Shown here piece by piece: positions 40,612 through 47,781 of a DNA stretch of 64,000 bases. Positions within the stretch are counted from its first letter, which is position 1; each line of letters starts with the position of its first letter. Position numbers and translations under genes: made by a program. Origin of the DNA: Polynucleobacter sp. AP-Sving-400A-A2 (GTDB taxonomy: Bacteria; Pseudomonadota; Gammaproteobacteria; Burkholderiales; Burkholderiaceae); contig NZ_CP061312.1 in NCBI RefSeq assembly GCF_018688155.1, positions 1,116,001-1,180,000 of the forward strand, written 5' to 3'. Under the pieces are notes generated by a model. It had not been told where the DNA came from. It saw nothing but the letters and a program-made list of their open reading frames with translations, and ran no database searches.

Positions 40612-42288
40612 TTAGATTGGCTTAACAGAGCCGCCCACTACTTTGGCTCCAAACTCTTTTTCTAATTGCTGAATAAATGGATCTTGCGCAATCATTTGCT
40701 CTGCGTTGAGTCTTTTCTCTTGGTGTATCTTGGCATCGACTTTAGCTACGGTCTTGCCTTCAACCTCACCCTTTTCGATGACTACTTTCACTGGCTTGCC
40801 AAAGTGTGCAGTCAGTGCATCTGCAAGACGACCAATAGAAGCTTCTGAAGCTAATTGCGGCATCGGTGTCACCACTGTGGCGCGCACGCCTGCTGATGAA
40901 TCTTCCCAATTTTGTAACTCTGTCTGAAACGCTAACTGTTGCACTAGACCTTTAACGGGCAACTGACGCATTAAGGTGTGCCAGTCTGGACGATCAGAAC
41001 TAGAGGCTGATGCAGCGGGCTTAGCTGCTGGTACTGGTGCTGGAGCAGATGCTGCAGGTGCAGACCTGACTGGGGCAGCAGTTTGATTTGCCGGTCTAGG
41101 TGATCGGGGTGCTGGGGCTACTGGTGGTGTGGGGTTGCCGCTATTGCTGCTATTACTACCTACCCTGCCTGGAGTTTCATTACCGGGACGAAAGGCCAAC
41201 ATCCGCAAGAGAGTCATGGCAAAGCCCGTTTGCTCGTCTGGTGCGAGTGATAAATCGGGGCGGCTGGTAATGCTAATTTGATAGAAGAGTTGAGCCTCTT
41301 CTTTTGTCAGTTCGCTTGCTAAGCGATGAATCTCTGCTGCTTCTGGCCAATCTTCTAATACTGACTCAGGAACGATTTGCGCCGCGGCGATTTTCTGAAT
41401 GAGACTAGAGAGGTCGGCCAGCGCTAATGAGAAAGACATGCTGCGCTCACCCATCTCATTGGAGATGGCCAATAGTGTTGCGCCATCTTTCGCAATCAGT
41501 GCATCTAGAATTTTAATGAGGTAAGCATCATCTAAGGTGCCGAGCATGCCGCGTACGGCTTCTTCAGATACTTTGCCAGCAGCATAGGCGATGGCTTGAT
41601 CAGTCAGTGATAGCGCATCGCGCATAGAGCCTTGCGCCGCTTTTGCTAAAACACGCAGTGCATTAGTTTCACATTCGACTTTTTCTGCGGCGAGTACTTT
41701 TTCTAGATGCTCAACGATGAGCGGAACTGGCATTTGCTTGAGATTGAACTGCAAACAACGCGACAGAATGGTGACTGGAATCTTTTGAGGATCAGTTGTG
41801 GCAAGTATGAACTTCACATGTTCAGGCGGCTCTTCGAGCGTTTTGAGCATGGCATTAAAGGCATGATTGGTGAGCATGTGCACCTCGTCAATCATGTAAA
41901 CCTTGTAACGTGCATTACTCGGTGCGTAGGCTGCTTTTTCTAATAGAGAGGCAATATCGTCTACCCCGCGATTACTTGCAGCATCCATCTCAATATAGTC
42001 AACAAAGCGTCCTGCATCGATTTCTAGGCAAGCTGGGCATTTTCCGCAAGGTTCTGAGGTCATGCGACCTTGGCCATCTTCCCCGGTGCAATTGAGGGCT
42101 TTGGCCATAATTCGGGCAATGGTGGTCTTTCCGACCCCGCGAGTGCCTGTAAAGAGCCAAGCGTGGTGTAGTCGACCCTGGTCTAAGGCATGGGTCAGAG
42201 CTTTGACCACATGGTCTTGTCCTACCAATTGGGAGAAAGTTTTAGGGCGCCACGAGCGGGCTAAAGCCAATGCTGTCATGTACTCCAT
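40612..42288 (-). CDS. dnaX: DNA polymerase III subunit gamma/tau
   Basis: 558 aa. An N-terminal AAA+ clamp-loader domain has Walker A GTRGVGKTT, a zinc site around CGKCPACLEID, and a Walker B-like YMIDEVHML. A Pro/Ala/Ser-rich linker runs roughly 375-435, and a C-terminal domain like the tau polymerase-binding region follows. DnaX builds the clamp loader and, as tau, dimerises the replicase. I did not see a convincing slippery heptamer, so whether a gamma form is made is open. The ATG at 42288 and a second at 42279 are both possible; ffs is divergent, 22 bp away. Confidence 0.95.
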   Translation of the reverse strand: MEYMTALALARSWRPKTFSQLVGQDHVVKALTHALDQGRLHHAWLFTGTRGVGKTTIARIMAKALNCTGEDGQGRMTSEPCGKCPACLEIDAGRFVDYIEMDAASNRGVDDIASLLEKAAYAPSNARYKVYMIDEVHMLTNHAFNAMLKTLEEPPEHVKFILATTDPQKIPVTILSRCLQFNLKQMPVPLIVEHLEKVLAAEKVECETNALRVLAKAAQGSMRDALSLTDQAIAYAAGKVSEEAVRGMLGTLDDAYLIKILDALIAKDGATLLAISNEMGERSMSFSLALADLSSLIQKIAAAQIVPESVLEDWPEAAEIHRLASELTKEEAQLFYQISITSRPDLSLAPDEQTGFAMTLLRMLAFRPGNETPGRVGSNSSNSGNPTPPVAPAPRSPRPANQTAAPVRSAPAASAPAPVPAAKPAASASSSDRPDWHTLMRQLPVKGLVQQLAFQTELQNWEDSSAGVRATVVTPMPQLASEASIGRLADALTAHFGKPVKVVIEKGEVEGKTVAKVDAKIHQEKRLNAEQMIAQDPFIQQLEKEFGAKVVGGSVKPI

Positions 42289-42310
42289 TCTAACAAGCTA
42301 AAATGAAATT

Positions 42311-42408
42311 GGACGGGCCTCCCCGCATGGCGGTTTGGATAACCTGGTCAGGTCGGGAACGAAGCAGCCAAACCCAATTCTGTCAGTGCCGGGGGTCAGG
42401 CTCGTCCA
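42311..42408 (+). ncRNA. ffs: 4.5S RNA of the signal recognition particle
   Basis: The hallmark helix-8 segment GGTCAGGTCGGGAACGAAGC (42347-42366) is present. The ends GGACGGGCCT and AGGCTCGTCC close the long hairpin. About 97-100 nt is the small bacterial type. It binds Ffh for co-translational targeting. It lies divergently 22 bp from dnaX; the exact 3' end is not certain. Confidence 0.95.
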
Positions 42409-42686
42409 CCTTCCTATTTAGATTTTTTGCATAAGCAGCTTACCCAGAGGGTGTAGCCTGCAACCCTATTGTTAGTGTTTTGGCGATCCCAACACTTCAT
42501 CACAATCTCAGCTCATTGAATAACTTTTCTGATGCAATGCCTATCCTTTTTTTCTAGATATTCCTACAAAGTAATACACCTTTCCTGATAGTGGCCTCAG
42601 GCTCTGGCTTTTAAGCTTATAGCAGCCTTCTTGACCCAAAACACATCATCCACAAACGCTTATTGGCAAATCAATGATTGCAATAA
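42409..42686. other. Intergenic stretch with no gene seen
   Basis: Between the 4.5S RNA gene and the toxin operator I find no supported coding frame, RNA or repeat. A T-rich segment just after ffs (ATTTAGATTTTTTGC) may help end its transcription. Confidence 0.5.
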
Positions 42687-42704
42687 GTTCACATATATGA
42701 GAAC
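42687..42704. promoter_or_regulatory. Near-perfect palindrome upstream of the toxin-antitoxin operon
   Basis: GTTCACATATATGAGAAC matches its own reverse complement in 16 of 18 positions. It ends 6 bp before the toxin TTG start and contains a TATATG that could serve as -10. This is the expected place and form of an operator bound by the XRE antitoxin. No binding data are available here. Confidence 0.6.
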
Positions 42705-42710
42705 ATTATC

Positions 42711-43043
42711 TTGAGCCTTTGGACCATTTTGTACTTCAATGAACGAACGAAAGTTGAGATTCTTGCTTGGCCGGCAGGGATCCTTGCGGATTACAGGCGG
42801 CTACTGGATTTAATGGAGCAACACGGAGCTGATTTAAGACTGCCCCACTCAAGATCAATGGGAGATGGTTTATTTGAAATTCGTTGTAAAGGTAGTGAAG
42901 GAATTGGGCGAGTTTTTTACGGAATGATGATTGGAAAACAAATCATCATCTTGCATAGCTTCATTAAGAAGACTCAGGAGACTCCGGATAAAGAAATTAA
43001 AAAAGCGCGCAAGCGATTAAAAGAGGTAAAAGAACATGGTTAA
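42711..43043 (+). CDS. RelE/HigB-like toxin (phage Gp49-like family)
   Basis: 110 aa, starting with TTG at 42711 (reads MSLWTILYFNERTKVEIL). The segments LPHSRSMGDGLFEIR, GIGRVFYGMMIGKQIIILHSF and IKKTQETPDKEIKKARKR match the Gp49-like RelE/HigB toxins, which cut mRNA on the ribosome. Toxin-first order with an XRE partner is the HigBA layout. It overlaps the antitoxin by 8 bp. The start codon is unusual and may lower toxin output; the palindrome at 42687 directly precedes it. Confidence 0.85.
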   Translation: MSLWTILYFNERTKVEILAWPAGILADYRRLLDLMEQHGADLRLPHSRSMGDGLFEIRCKGSEGIGRVFYGMMIGKQIIILHSFIKKTQETPDKEIKKARKRLKEVKEHG

Positions 43044-43350
43044 GCATAAAGATACATTCTCCCCCGTCCCGCATACCCACAAGGACGATCAAAAACTATT
43101 TGCTAATCCTGAATTTAAAAGGGCATGGGATGCGCTAGAGGAAGAATATGCCGCCCTCTCTGAATTGTTTCAAGCACGCAAAGAGGCTGGGTTAACACAA
43201 GAGCAAGTAGCTGTAATTATGGGAACAACTAAAAGTGCTATCTCACGACTTGAGTCATCCATTCGGAGTGATAGTCACTCCCCTTCTTTTTCAACCCTGC
43301 GTAAGTACGCCAATGCTTGCGGGAAGAAGCTTCTCATCAAGATGGTATAG
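43036..43350 (+). CDS. XRE-family HTH antitoxin
   Basis: 104 aa. An N-terminal linker is followed by a helix-turn-helix (AGLTQEQVAVIMGTTKSAISRLES, about 60-83) and a short C-terminal tail with the basic GKKLLIKM. This fits the HigA-type DNA-binding antitoxin that neutralises the upstream toxin and represses the operon. It overlaps the toxin gene by 8 bp, so production is coupled. The palindrome at 42687-42704 is the natural candidate site. Confidence 0.87.
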   Translation: MVKHKDTFSPVPHTHKDDQKLFANPEFKRAWDALEEEYAALSELFQARKEAGLTQEQVAVIMGTTKSAISRLESSIRSDSHSPSFSTLRKYANACGKKLLIKMV

Positions 43351-43351
43351 A

Positions 43352-43522
43352 TTAAGAGTCATCTTTTAAGCAGTCTAGCTCTTTGAGCTTCTTGGCGAAG
43401 GCAGCCCTGCCTTCAGCCTCGGGGACCACTTTTCCATCAACACTCCATATAGAACGCTTTAAATCTTCCGCAGTTAATTCAGGAGCATCGTCTTCATCAG
43501 TCCAAGGCTCTGGGTTGAACAT
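43352..43522 (-). CDS. Small acidic protein of 56 aa, unknown
   Basis: MFNPEPWTDEDDAPELTAED... is a 56-aa frame that stops 1 bp beyond the convergent antitoxin stop. It is acidic at the start and Lys-rich near the end (FAKKLKELDCLK). The NPEPWTDED opening faintly recalls BrnA/CopG-like antitoxin tails, but no partner toxin or DNA-binding helix is seen. The Shine-Dalgarno is weak. Coding use is plausible; function unknown. Confidence 0.45.
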   Translation of the reverse strand: MFNPEPWTDEDDAPELTAEDLKRSIWSVDGKVVPEAEGRAAFAKKLKELDCLKDDS

Positions 43523-43550
43523 TATTAGGAAGTTGAATTAGATCTTAAGT

Positions 43551-43700
43551 TCATTTTTTCCAAAAACAAGACATACGACGATCAATTCCAGCAGCATAGT
43601 CGTGATAGACCCACTTACTACAAATGAATTGATCTACCGTAATCAATACCAAGATGACTAAAGCCAAAAATATCAATGACCATTTAAGGGAAGTATTCAT
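43551..43700 (-). CDS. Small single-pass membrane protein, 49 aa
   Basis: MNTSLKWSLIFLALVILVLITVDQF gives one clear membrane helix (residues 7-22), followed by a short tail with two cysteines and basic residues (GIDRRMSCFWKK). It lies 25 bp downstream of the 133-aa gene and 28 bp before the 56-aa gene, on the same strand. I do not recognise a family. Confidence 0.5.
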   Translation of the reverse strand: MNTSLKWSLIFLALVILVLITVDQFICSKWVYHDYAAGIDRRMSCFWKK

Positions 43701-43725
43701 GCGAGAGGATCCATTGAGATTGCCC

Positions 43726-44127
43726 TTAGGGCTCTATTTTGGTTTTCTTAAACTTATCTAAAAGTGCCAAGCTAGCTAAGATTTGATTGGCCATATCCGC
43801 ATCAATCTCCCCTTTAGCCAATGCATAGAGCACTTGGTCAGCGTGCTCTGCTTCTGGGGCGGCTAGTAGCTCCTTAAAGATTTCTTTTTGAGTCATGCCT
43901 AAATGAATGTGTAATGGCACTAAATTAATTTGCACAGCACCACCCTTAATCCCATAGCGCAGTTGGGCCATCTCAATGAGTTCACTGCGCTGCTTTTCTT
44001 GTAACTGGGCTAGCGTTGGTAATGGGGAATTTGCGCTAGATGAATTCGGTGAGATATCAATTAAAGAGCTTGAAGCAGGACCTTTGCCACGCTTTTTATA
44101 TACCAAATCGTCCATGAAATCATCCAT
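43726..44127 (-). CDS. Unknown protein of 133 aa, with a structured leader
   Basis: Soluble, no signal peptide. The N-terminal third is charged then Ser/Asn/Pro-rich (PASSSLIDISPNSSSANS), the rest is helical (QEKQRSELIEMAQLRYGIK; EIDADMANQILASLALLDKF). No family is recognised. The ATG at 44127 has a strong GGAGG Shine-Dalgarno. Inverted repeats in the leader (44131-44200) can pair with that Shine-Dalgarno, so its translation may be controlled by RNA folding. Two tiny genes follow on the same strand. Confidence 0.7.
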   Translation of the reverse strand: MDDFMDDLVYKKRGKGPASSSLIDISPNSSSANSPLPTLAQLQEKQRSELIEMAQLRYGIKGGAVQINLVPLHIHLGMTQKEIFKELLAAPEAEHADQVLYALAKGEIDADMANQILASLALLDKFKKTKIEP

Positions 44128-44130
44128 GAG

Positions 44131-44200
44131 AGCCTCCTAAGTAACTGATGAATGCAGGGATCATTCATCAGAATATTACCGCGATCCTTTGAAGGAGGCT
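44131..44200 (-). promoter_or_regulatory. Leader with nested inverted repeats that can mask the Shine-Dalgarno
   Basis: Reading the minus strand, AGCCTCC (44200-44194) is complementary to GGAGGCT (44137-44131), which contains the Shine-Dalgarno of the 133-aa gene. Between them lies a second perfect stem, CTGATGAAT with ATTCATCAG (44171-44163 with 44153-44145, 9-nt loop). The nested arrangement could act as a translational switch. No ligand or trigger is known. Confidence 0.45.
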
Positions 44201-44212
44201 TATTTTAAGAAT

Positions 44213-44344
44213 TTAAAGAATATGGAGGATTTTCATGATTTGCCAGATCATCAAAATGATCAATAGGACGACAACGGTACGGGCGTCCATCACCAATCTA
44301 AATAAACGTAATTGCTTATGAGTACATTCAAGTGAAACCTGCAT
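44213..44344 (-). CDS. Putative small membrane protein, 43 aa
   Basis: A short frame beginning MQVSLECTHKQLRL with one membrane helix near residues 24-38 (TVVVLLIILMIWQIM). It is upstream of the 133-aa gene and ends 13 bp before the leader repeat. The Shine-Dalgarno is weak, so this is supported mainly by the clear hydrophobic helix and its place in a run of small genes. Confidence 0.35.
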   Translation of the reverse strand: MQVSLECTHKQLRLFRLVMDARTVVVLLIILMIWQIMKILHIL

Positions 44345-44988
44345 GACAAACCCCTATTAGCTAGAAAAGTTCAGCGTAGAGGTTTGCATCGAAAATGAAC
44401 AGGGATTGAAGATGATTGGTGTGTAGGAAAGGATTGCCCTCTCCTAAAGCCAATGAATAAAGATTACTTTTGTGAATCTGAGTTTCCGCCTTGGGTGACC
44501 TTCTTGCGAAGAAATGCAGGCTTCACTACTTCAGCGCTCATACAAAACATCAAGTTATCGTCCAAGTCAGCAATGCGATGTTTAGTTACCTATCAAGCTA
44601 GTTTGTTAGATCACATTCGCTGTAAGCGTGGCACCGCTGTCTAGTAGACCGGTTGCTGTGGGCTTTCGCCCCCTCTTCATGTATGTGTCTATTAATAAGA
44701 TAATAACCTTTTCTGTATAGGGGATTGCGTCATTACTTTGTCACATATCTTTCAATATTTTGACCCCTGTATTGATGAATCAAGGACTTAGAAAGCGATT
44801 TATTTTGTTGCCCTGCAACGAAATTTCATCTCGTAAAAAATGTAAAAATTGATTGGACAAGTTGGTAGTTGAAAGGCAGGATAAAGCCATGTCAATAAAT
44901 CAGTTAAGCGTGCCAACGGTCCCGTTTCGACACAGCACGCATTAGTCGATTTGTTGGCAACCAAATAGACATTCTTGAGGAGTACATC
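44345..44988. other. Long intergenic stretch, no supported gene
   Basis: I find no coding frame here with a family match or a good ribosome-binding site. A 63-codon frame on the plus strand (44453-44644) and a 28-codon frame opposite it (44464-44550) are both weak. A GC-rich hairpin-like segment (GGGCTTTCGCCCC near 44659-44671) and AT-rich DNA after 44680 could hold a terminator or promoter for the genes downstream. Confidence 0.5.
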
Positions 44989-45162
44989 ATGAATATTACG
45001 CAATTAGAAATTAAAGAAGACGGTCCTTCTGATCAAGTTTTTGCATTACAGAACTACGAATTAGTCGAGGAGAGGCTAATTTGGCAACATCTCACCAGAC
45101 GTAAAATGAATAAAATGCACGACATTTCAGAGCAAGAGTATCGCAAGCAAAAGCTTGATTAG
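44989..45162 (+). CDS. Small protein of 57 aa upstream of bactofilin
   Basis: MNITQLEIKEDGPSDQ... to the stop at 45162, with a good TTGAGGAG Shine-Dalgarno. It is acidic at the start and basic and helical in the second half (IWQHLTRRKMNKMHD). It ends 11 bp before the bactofilin start on the same strand, so the two are probably one transcript. No family recognised. Confidence 0.65.
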   Translation: MNITQLEIKEDGPSDQVFALQNYELVEERLIWQHLTRRKMNKMHDISEQEYRKQKLD

Positions 45163-45173
45163 GACAAGTAGGT

Positions 45174-45608
45174 ATGAGTATGTTTGAGACCAAAAAATCG
45201 ACCAATTACCAACTTCAATTTACTAATGAAATTGGAGCGGGTTCCAAAGTACTTGGAAACCTAGAGGGCAACGGCAATATCCGGGTTGCGGGGCATTTTG
45301 TAGGCAACATCGAAGAAGTAGAAGGAAGCGAATCAACCCTTGTGATCGATAAAGGAGGGGTTCTGACTGGCGATTTACATTATTCCAACCTGATTGTTGC
45401 CGGAACTATTGAAGGCTCCATTACAGTAGATGAAAAAATGGTGGTGTATCCCAGCGCTATGATTTTGGGCAATATTCGCTATAAATCCATTGATATTCAC
45501 CCTGATGCGAGAGTCAATGGCATCTTGTCTTGCGAAGCCTTAGATGTTGTCAAACCTAATAAATCAGAAGTAATTACTTTTGAGCCTATTAAAAAGATTG
45601 CTTCATAA
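45174..45608 (+). CDS. Bactofilin (polymer-forming cytoskeletal protein)
   Basis: 144 aa. After a short disordered start, a DUF583 right-handed beta-helix covers about residues 20-125, seen in repeated blocks such as KVLGNLEGNGNIRVAGHFVG and LTGDLHYSNLIVAGTIEGSI. Bactofilins form nucleotide-free filaments tied to cell shape, stalks or chromosome placement. ATG codons at 45174 and 45180 are both possible. The 57-aa gene lies 11 bp upstream. No M23 peptidase gene, a frequent partner, is adjacent. Confidence 0.9.
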   Translation: MSMFETKKSTNYQLQFTNEIGAGSKVLGNLEGNGNIRVAGHFVGNIEEVEGSESTLVIDKGGVLTGDLHYSNLIVAGTIEGSITVDEKMVVYPSAMILGNIRYKSIDIHPDARVNGILSCEALDVVKPNKSEVITFEPIKKIAS

Positions 45609-45657
45609 AAAAACTCTTTCAAATGATCTAAACCGCTATTAGCAAACGGAGTTTTTT
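45608..45657. repeat. Inverted repeat in the bactofilin-downstream gap
   Basis: AAAAAACTC (45608-45616) and GAGTTTTTT (45649-45657) are a perfect 9-bp inverted repeat. The right arm contains the GGAG Shine-Dalgarno and abuts the ATG at 45658. It could end bactofilin transcription or hide the next start. Confidence 0.4.
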
Positions 45658-46056
45658 ATGGCTTTTAGTATTTCACCTAAAAATGAATTTCACCTTACCG
45701 AGCGTATGACCTACCGCAAAGACAATAAAGAAATGCATTGCGGCTTTCTTTGGAAAAGCGGGTCTTTCATTACAGAGAATCCGCCCAACTTTTTGGCCGA
45801 ATATGATGAAAATATTGGTATTAGCGTGGGGAGTCAGGACTTTACGGAGGTAAACCTCTCTAGCGAAGGTCAGCACCTCATCTACTTTTCTGAGACCGTG
45901 TCACAAGATGAGCAAAAATCCTTAAATGCTATTTTTCAGCAGAGCAAGACCACGGATGATTTTGATATTGGCTTTCAACACAAAGGTTGGCAATTGGTCG
46001 ATATGGATATCGTGATGTGGGGTGAGTTATTAATCACTAGCAAGCTCGATACCTAA
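45658..46056 (+). CDS. Unknown protein of 132 aa
   Basis: Soluble, no signal peptide or membrane helix. It looks like a mostly beta protein with aromatic and acidic residues (GFLWKSGSFITENPPNF; FDIGFQHKGWQLVDMDIVMW). I do not recognise a family. The gene follows bactofilin by 49 bp, with a GGAG Shine-Dalgarno set in the inverted repeat at 45608-45657. It converges on the HD-domain gene, whose stop lies 19 bp away. Confidence 0.7.
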   Translation: MAFSISPKNEFHLTERMTYRKDNKEMHCGFLWKSGSFITENPPNFLAEYDENIGISVGSQDFTEVNLSSEGQHLIYFSETVSQDEQKSLNAIFQQSKTTDDFDIGFQHKGWQLVDMDIVMWGELLITSKLDT

Positions 46057-46075
46057 ATCCAGTATCAAGGCTCAC

Positions 46076-46606
46076 CTACTGCATTTGCTCAGCCTCTTGT
46101 AGCAAGCCATCAAATACCTTTTCTAGCTTGGCATTAGTTCCTCTAACGCCACCTACTACTGCTTCAGACCAAGCAAAATACTCTTGCTTGCGTTTGAGAT
46201 CCCAGCCAGCTGGCGGGGCGACCAATATATCGCGCAGATTGCAAATCTTATCGGCGAGTTTGACAAGCTTGGCCTCATGACTAGCAAAGGGGGCGTGAGC
46301 AATTTGTAAGCTTTTACGCACCTCTTTGGCAAGCGATTTATCGTCGGTCAACTCTTTCACAATCGCAGTGACTTTTTTACCAAAATGGGCTATTAACTCT
46401 TCTTCAGTCGTTTGGGTATCTTCAATCACATCGTGCAGTAAGGCTGCGCACAGAACATCCCAAGATAACACTCCGCCCTCGTTGACTAAAACATTCACTA
46501 GCTCAATCGGGTGATTAATGTAAGGCGTTATTTGCGCATCTTTACGCCGCTGATTTTTATGCTTCTCAGCTGAAAATGCTAGAGCATGAACAAAATGATT
46601 AATCAT
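46076..46606 (-). CDS. HD-domain phosphohydrolase, MESH1/SpoT-hydrolase-like
   Basis: 176 aa. HPIELVNVLVNEGG and LLHDVIEDT carry the metal histidines and aspartate of the RelA/SpoT hydrolase domain, and LVKLADKICNLRDIL is the later conserved block. The synthetase domain of RelA/SpoT is absent, so this is a small alarmone hydrolase of the MESH1 type that may break down (p)ppGpp. The substrate is inferred. It stands alone, converging with the 132-aa gene. Confidence 0.85.
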   Translation of the reverse strand: MINHFVHALAFSAEKHKNQRRKDAQITPYINHPIELVNVLVNEGGVLSWDVLCAALLHDVIEDTQTTEEELIAHFGKKVTAIVKELTDDKSLAKEVRKSLQIAHAPFASHEAKLVKLADKICNLRDILVAPPAGWDLKRKQEYFAWSEAVVGGVRGTNAKLEKVFDGLLQEAEQMQ

Positions 46607-46720
46607 GATGTTATCTATTATAGGGATTGGCTATTTATTTTTCCAATCCCGCACCTTCATTTAAAGGCAATATTGACAAAACTCTTCTGCATCCTCATCA
46701 TTTTATCTGTCTTGGTAAAT

Positions 46721-46745
46721 AAAAAGCCCAAAAAAATTCAGGGCT
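46721..46745 (-). terminator. Intrinsic terminator of the Bug-receptor gene
   Basis: On the minus strand AGCCC pairs with GGGCT around an A/T-rich loop and is followed by TTTTATTT. It lies 18 bp past the stop of the receptor gene. Confidence 0.7.
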
Positions 46746-46762
46746 ATAAAATTTCTTATCAT

Positions 46763-47740
46763 TTAGTTCTGCTCTATCTTTGCGCTTTTCACAATAGCGC
46801 CAAACTTTTTGCTCTCACTATTAGAGAATGCTAGAAATTCAGCTAGGGTCATATTGCCTGGCTGTGCGCCCTGCTTTTCAAGGACCTCTTTCACCTCAGG
46901 CATCTTAAGTACATCAACAATATCTTTTTGAATCTTTTGGGCAATGGCGTTAGGCGTTCCGCTTGGTACATAAACACCGAACCATTGAGTGAGATCAAAA
47001 TTCTGTAGCGTTGGTGTTTTAGCTAGCGGTGGAATATTCGGTGCAGCAATCGATGGCGTTTTAGATGAGAGTCCAAGTGCTTTCAAGGCTCCTGACTGAA
47101 TATGCGGTAGTACAGTTGGTAGTCCTGCAAAGCCAACATCCACATGGCCAGCGAGCAAATCAGATACTGAAGGAGCAACGCCCTTATAAGGAACATGAAC
47201 CAATCTAATATTGGCCTGCTCTTCTAGCATCACGGCAGCTAAGTGCTGCGGTGTACCAGGACCAGATGATGCATAAGTCACGGTGCCAGGATTTTTCTTC
47301 GCATAAGCAATAAGCTCAGTAACGCTTGAATAGGGTTTAGAAGGATTGGTAACCAACACAAATGGTAGTTTCACAAGCAAGGTCACCGGCTTTAGGTCGG
47401 TATCCGGGTTGTAAGACATTTTTTGCATGAAATGTTGATTAATCACGACTTCTGCTGTCGCAGACATCAAAATCGTTAAGCCATCAGATGGAGATTTGGC
47501 CACATAGTTAGCACCAATAGTGCCACTACCACCCGCTTTATTTTCAACTACTACGGGTTGCTTCCAAATATCGGCCAGTTTCAAACTGACAAGGCGAGCT
47601 ACAGGGTCCACACCACCACCTGGTGCATAAGGAACAATTACCTTGACTGGACGATCTGGCCAAGACTGTGCCGCTACCAAACTAGATAGAGTGAGTAATA
47701 GCAAAGAAATCAAACTGAGGATGAAATTTTGTGGGCGCAT
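46763..47740 (-). CDS. Bug-family tripartite tricarboxylate transporter substrate-binding protein
   Basis: 325 aa with a signal peptide (cleavage after LVAAQ), then the Bug-type opening WPDRPVKVIVPYAPGGGVDP and the central GTPQHLAAVMLEEQANIRLVHVPYKG block. Bug proteins bind small carboxylates in the periplasm and pass them to TctAB-type membrane parts. No TctA or TctB gene is in the window, so it is an orphan receptor here. It follows the enolase-superfamily gene by 41 bp, which suggests its ligand is that enzyme's substrate. Confidence 0.9.
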   Translation of the reverse strand: MRPQNFILSLISLLLLTLSSLVAAQSWPDRPVKVIVPYAPGGGVDPVARLVSLKLADIWKQPVVVENKAGGSGTIGANYVAKSPSDGLTILMSATAEVVINQHFMQKMSYNPDTDLKPVTLLVKLPFVLVTNPSKPYSSVTELIAYAKKNPGTVTYASSGPGTPQHLAAVMLEEQANIRLVHVPYKGVAPSVSDLLAGHVDVGFAGLPTVLPHIQSGALKALGLSSKTPSIAAPNIPPLAKTPTLQNFDLTQWFGVYVPSGTPNAIAQKIQKDIVDVLKMPEVKEVLEKQGAQPGNMTLAEFLAFSNSESKKFGAIVKSAKIEQN

Positions 47741-47781
47741 ATTTTTAAGGAAGAATGAGTCGGTTGGTAAATCATGAATTT

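Noticed and set aside
40612..42288. Programmed frameshift in dnaX giving a gamma form
   Set aside because: No convincing slippery heptamer with a following hairpin was found by eye.
44464..44550. 28-codon minus-strand frame (MFCMSAEVVKPAFLRKK...)
   Set aside because: It reads like coding sequence but is too short, with no ribosome-binding site; not enough to list as a gene.
44453..44644. 63-codon plus-strand frame (MNKDYFCESEFPP...)
   Set aside because: No Shine-Dalgarno, no recognisable family and no good codon pattern; the opposite strand gives a more protein-like short frame.
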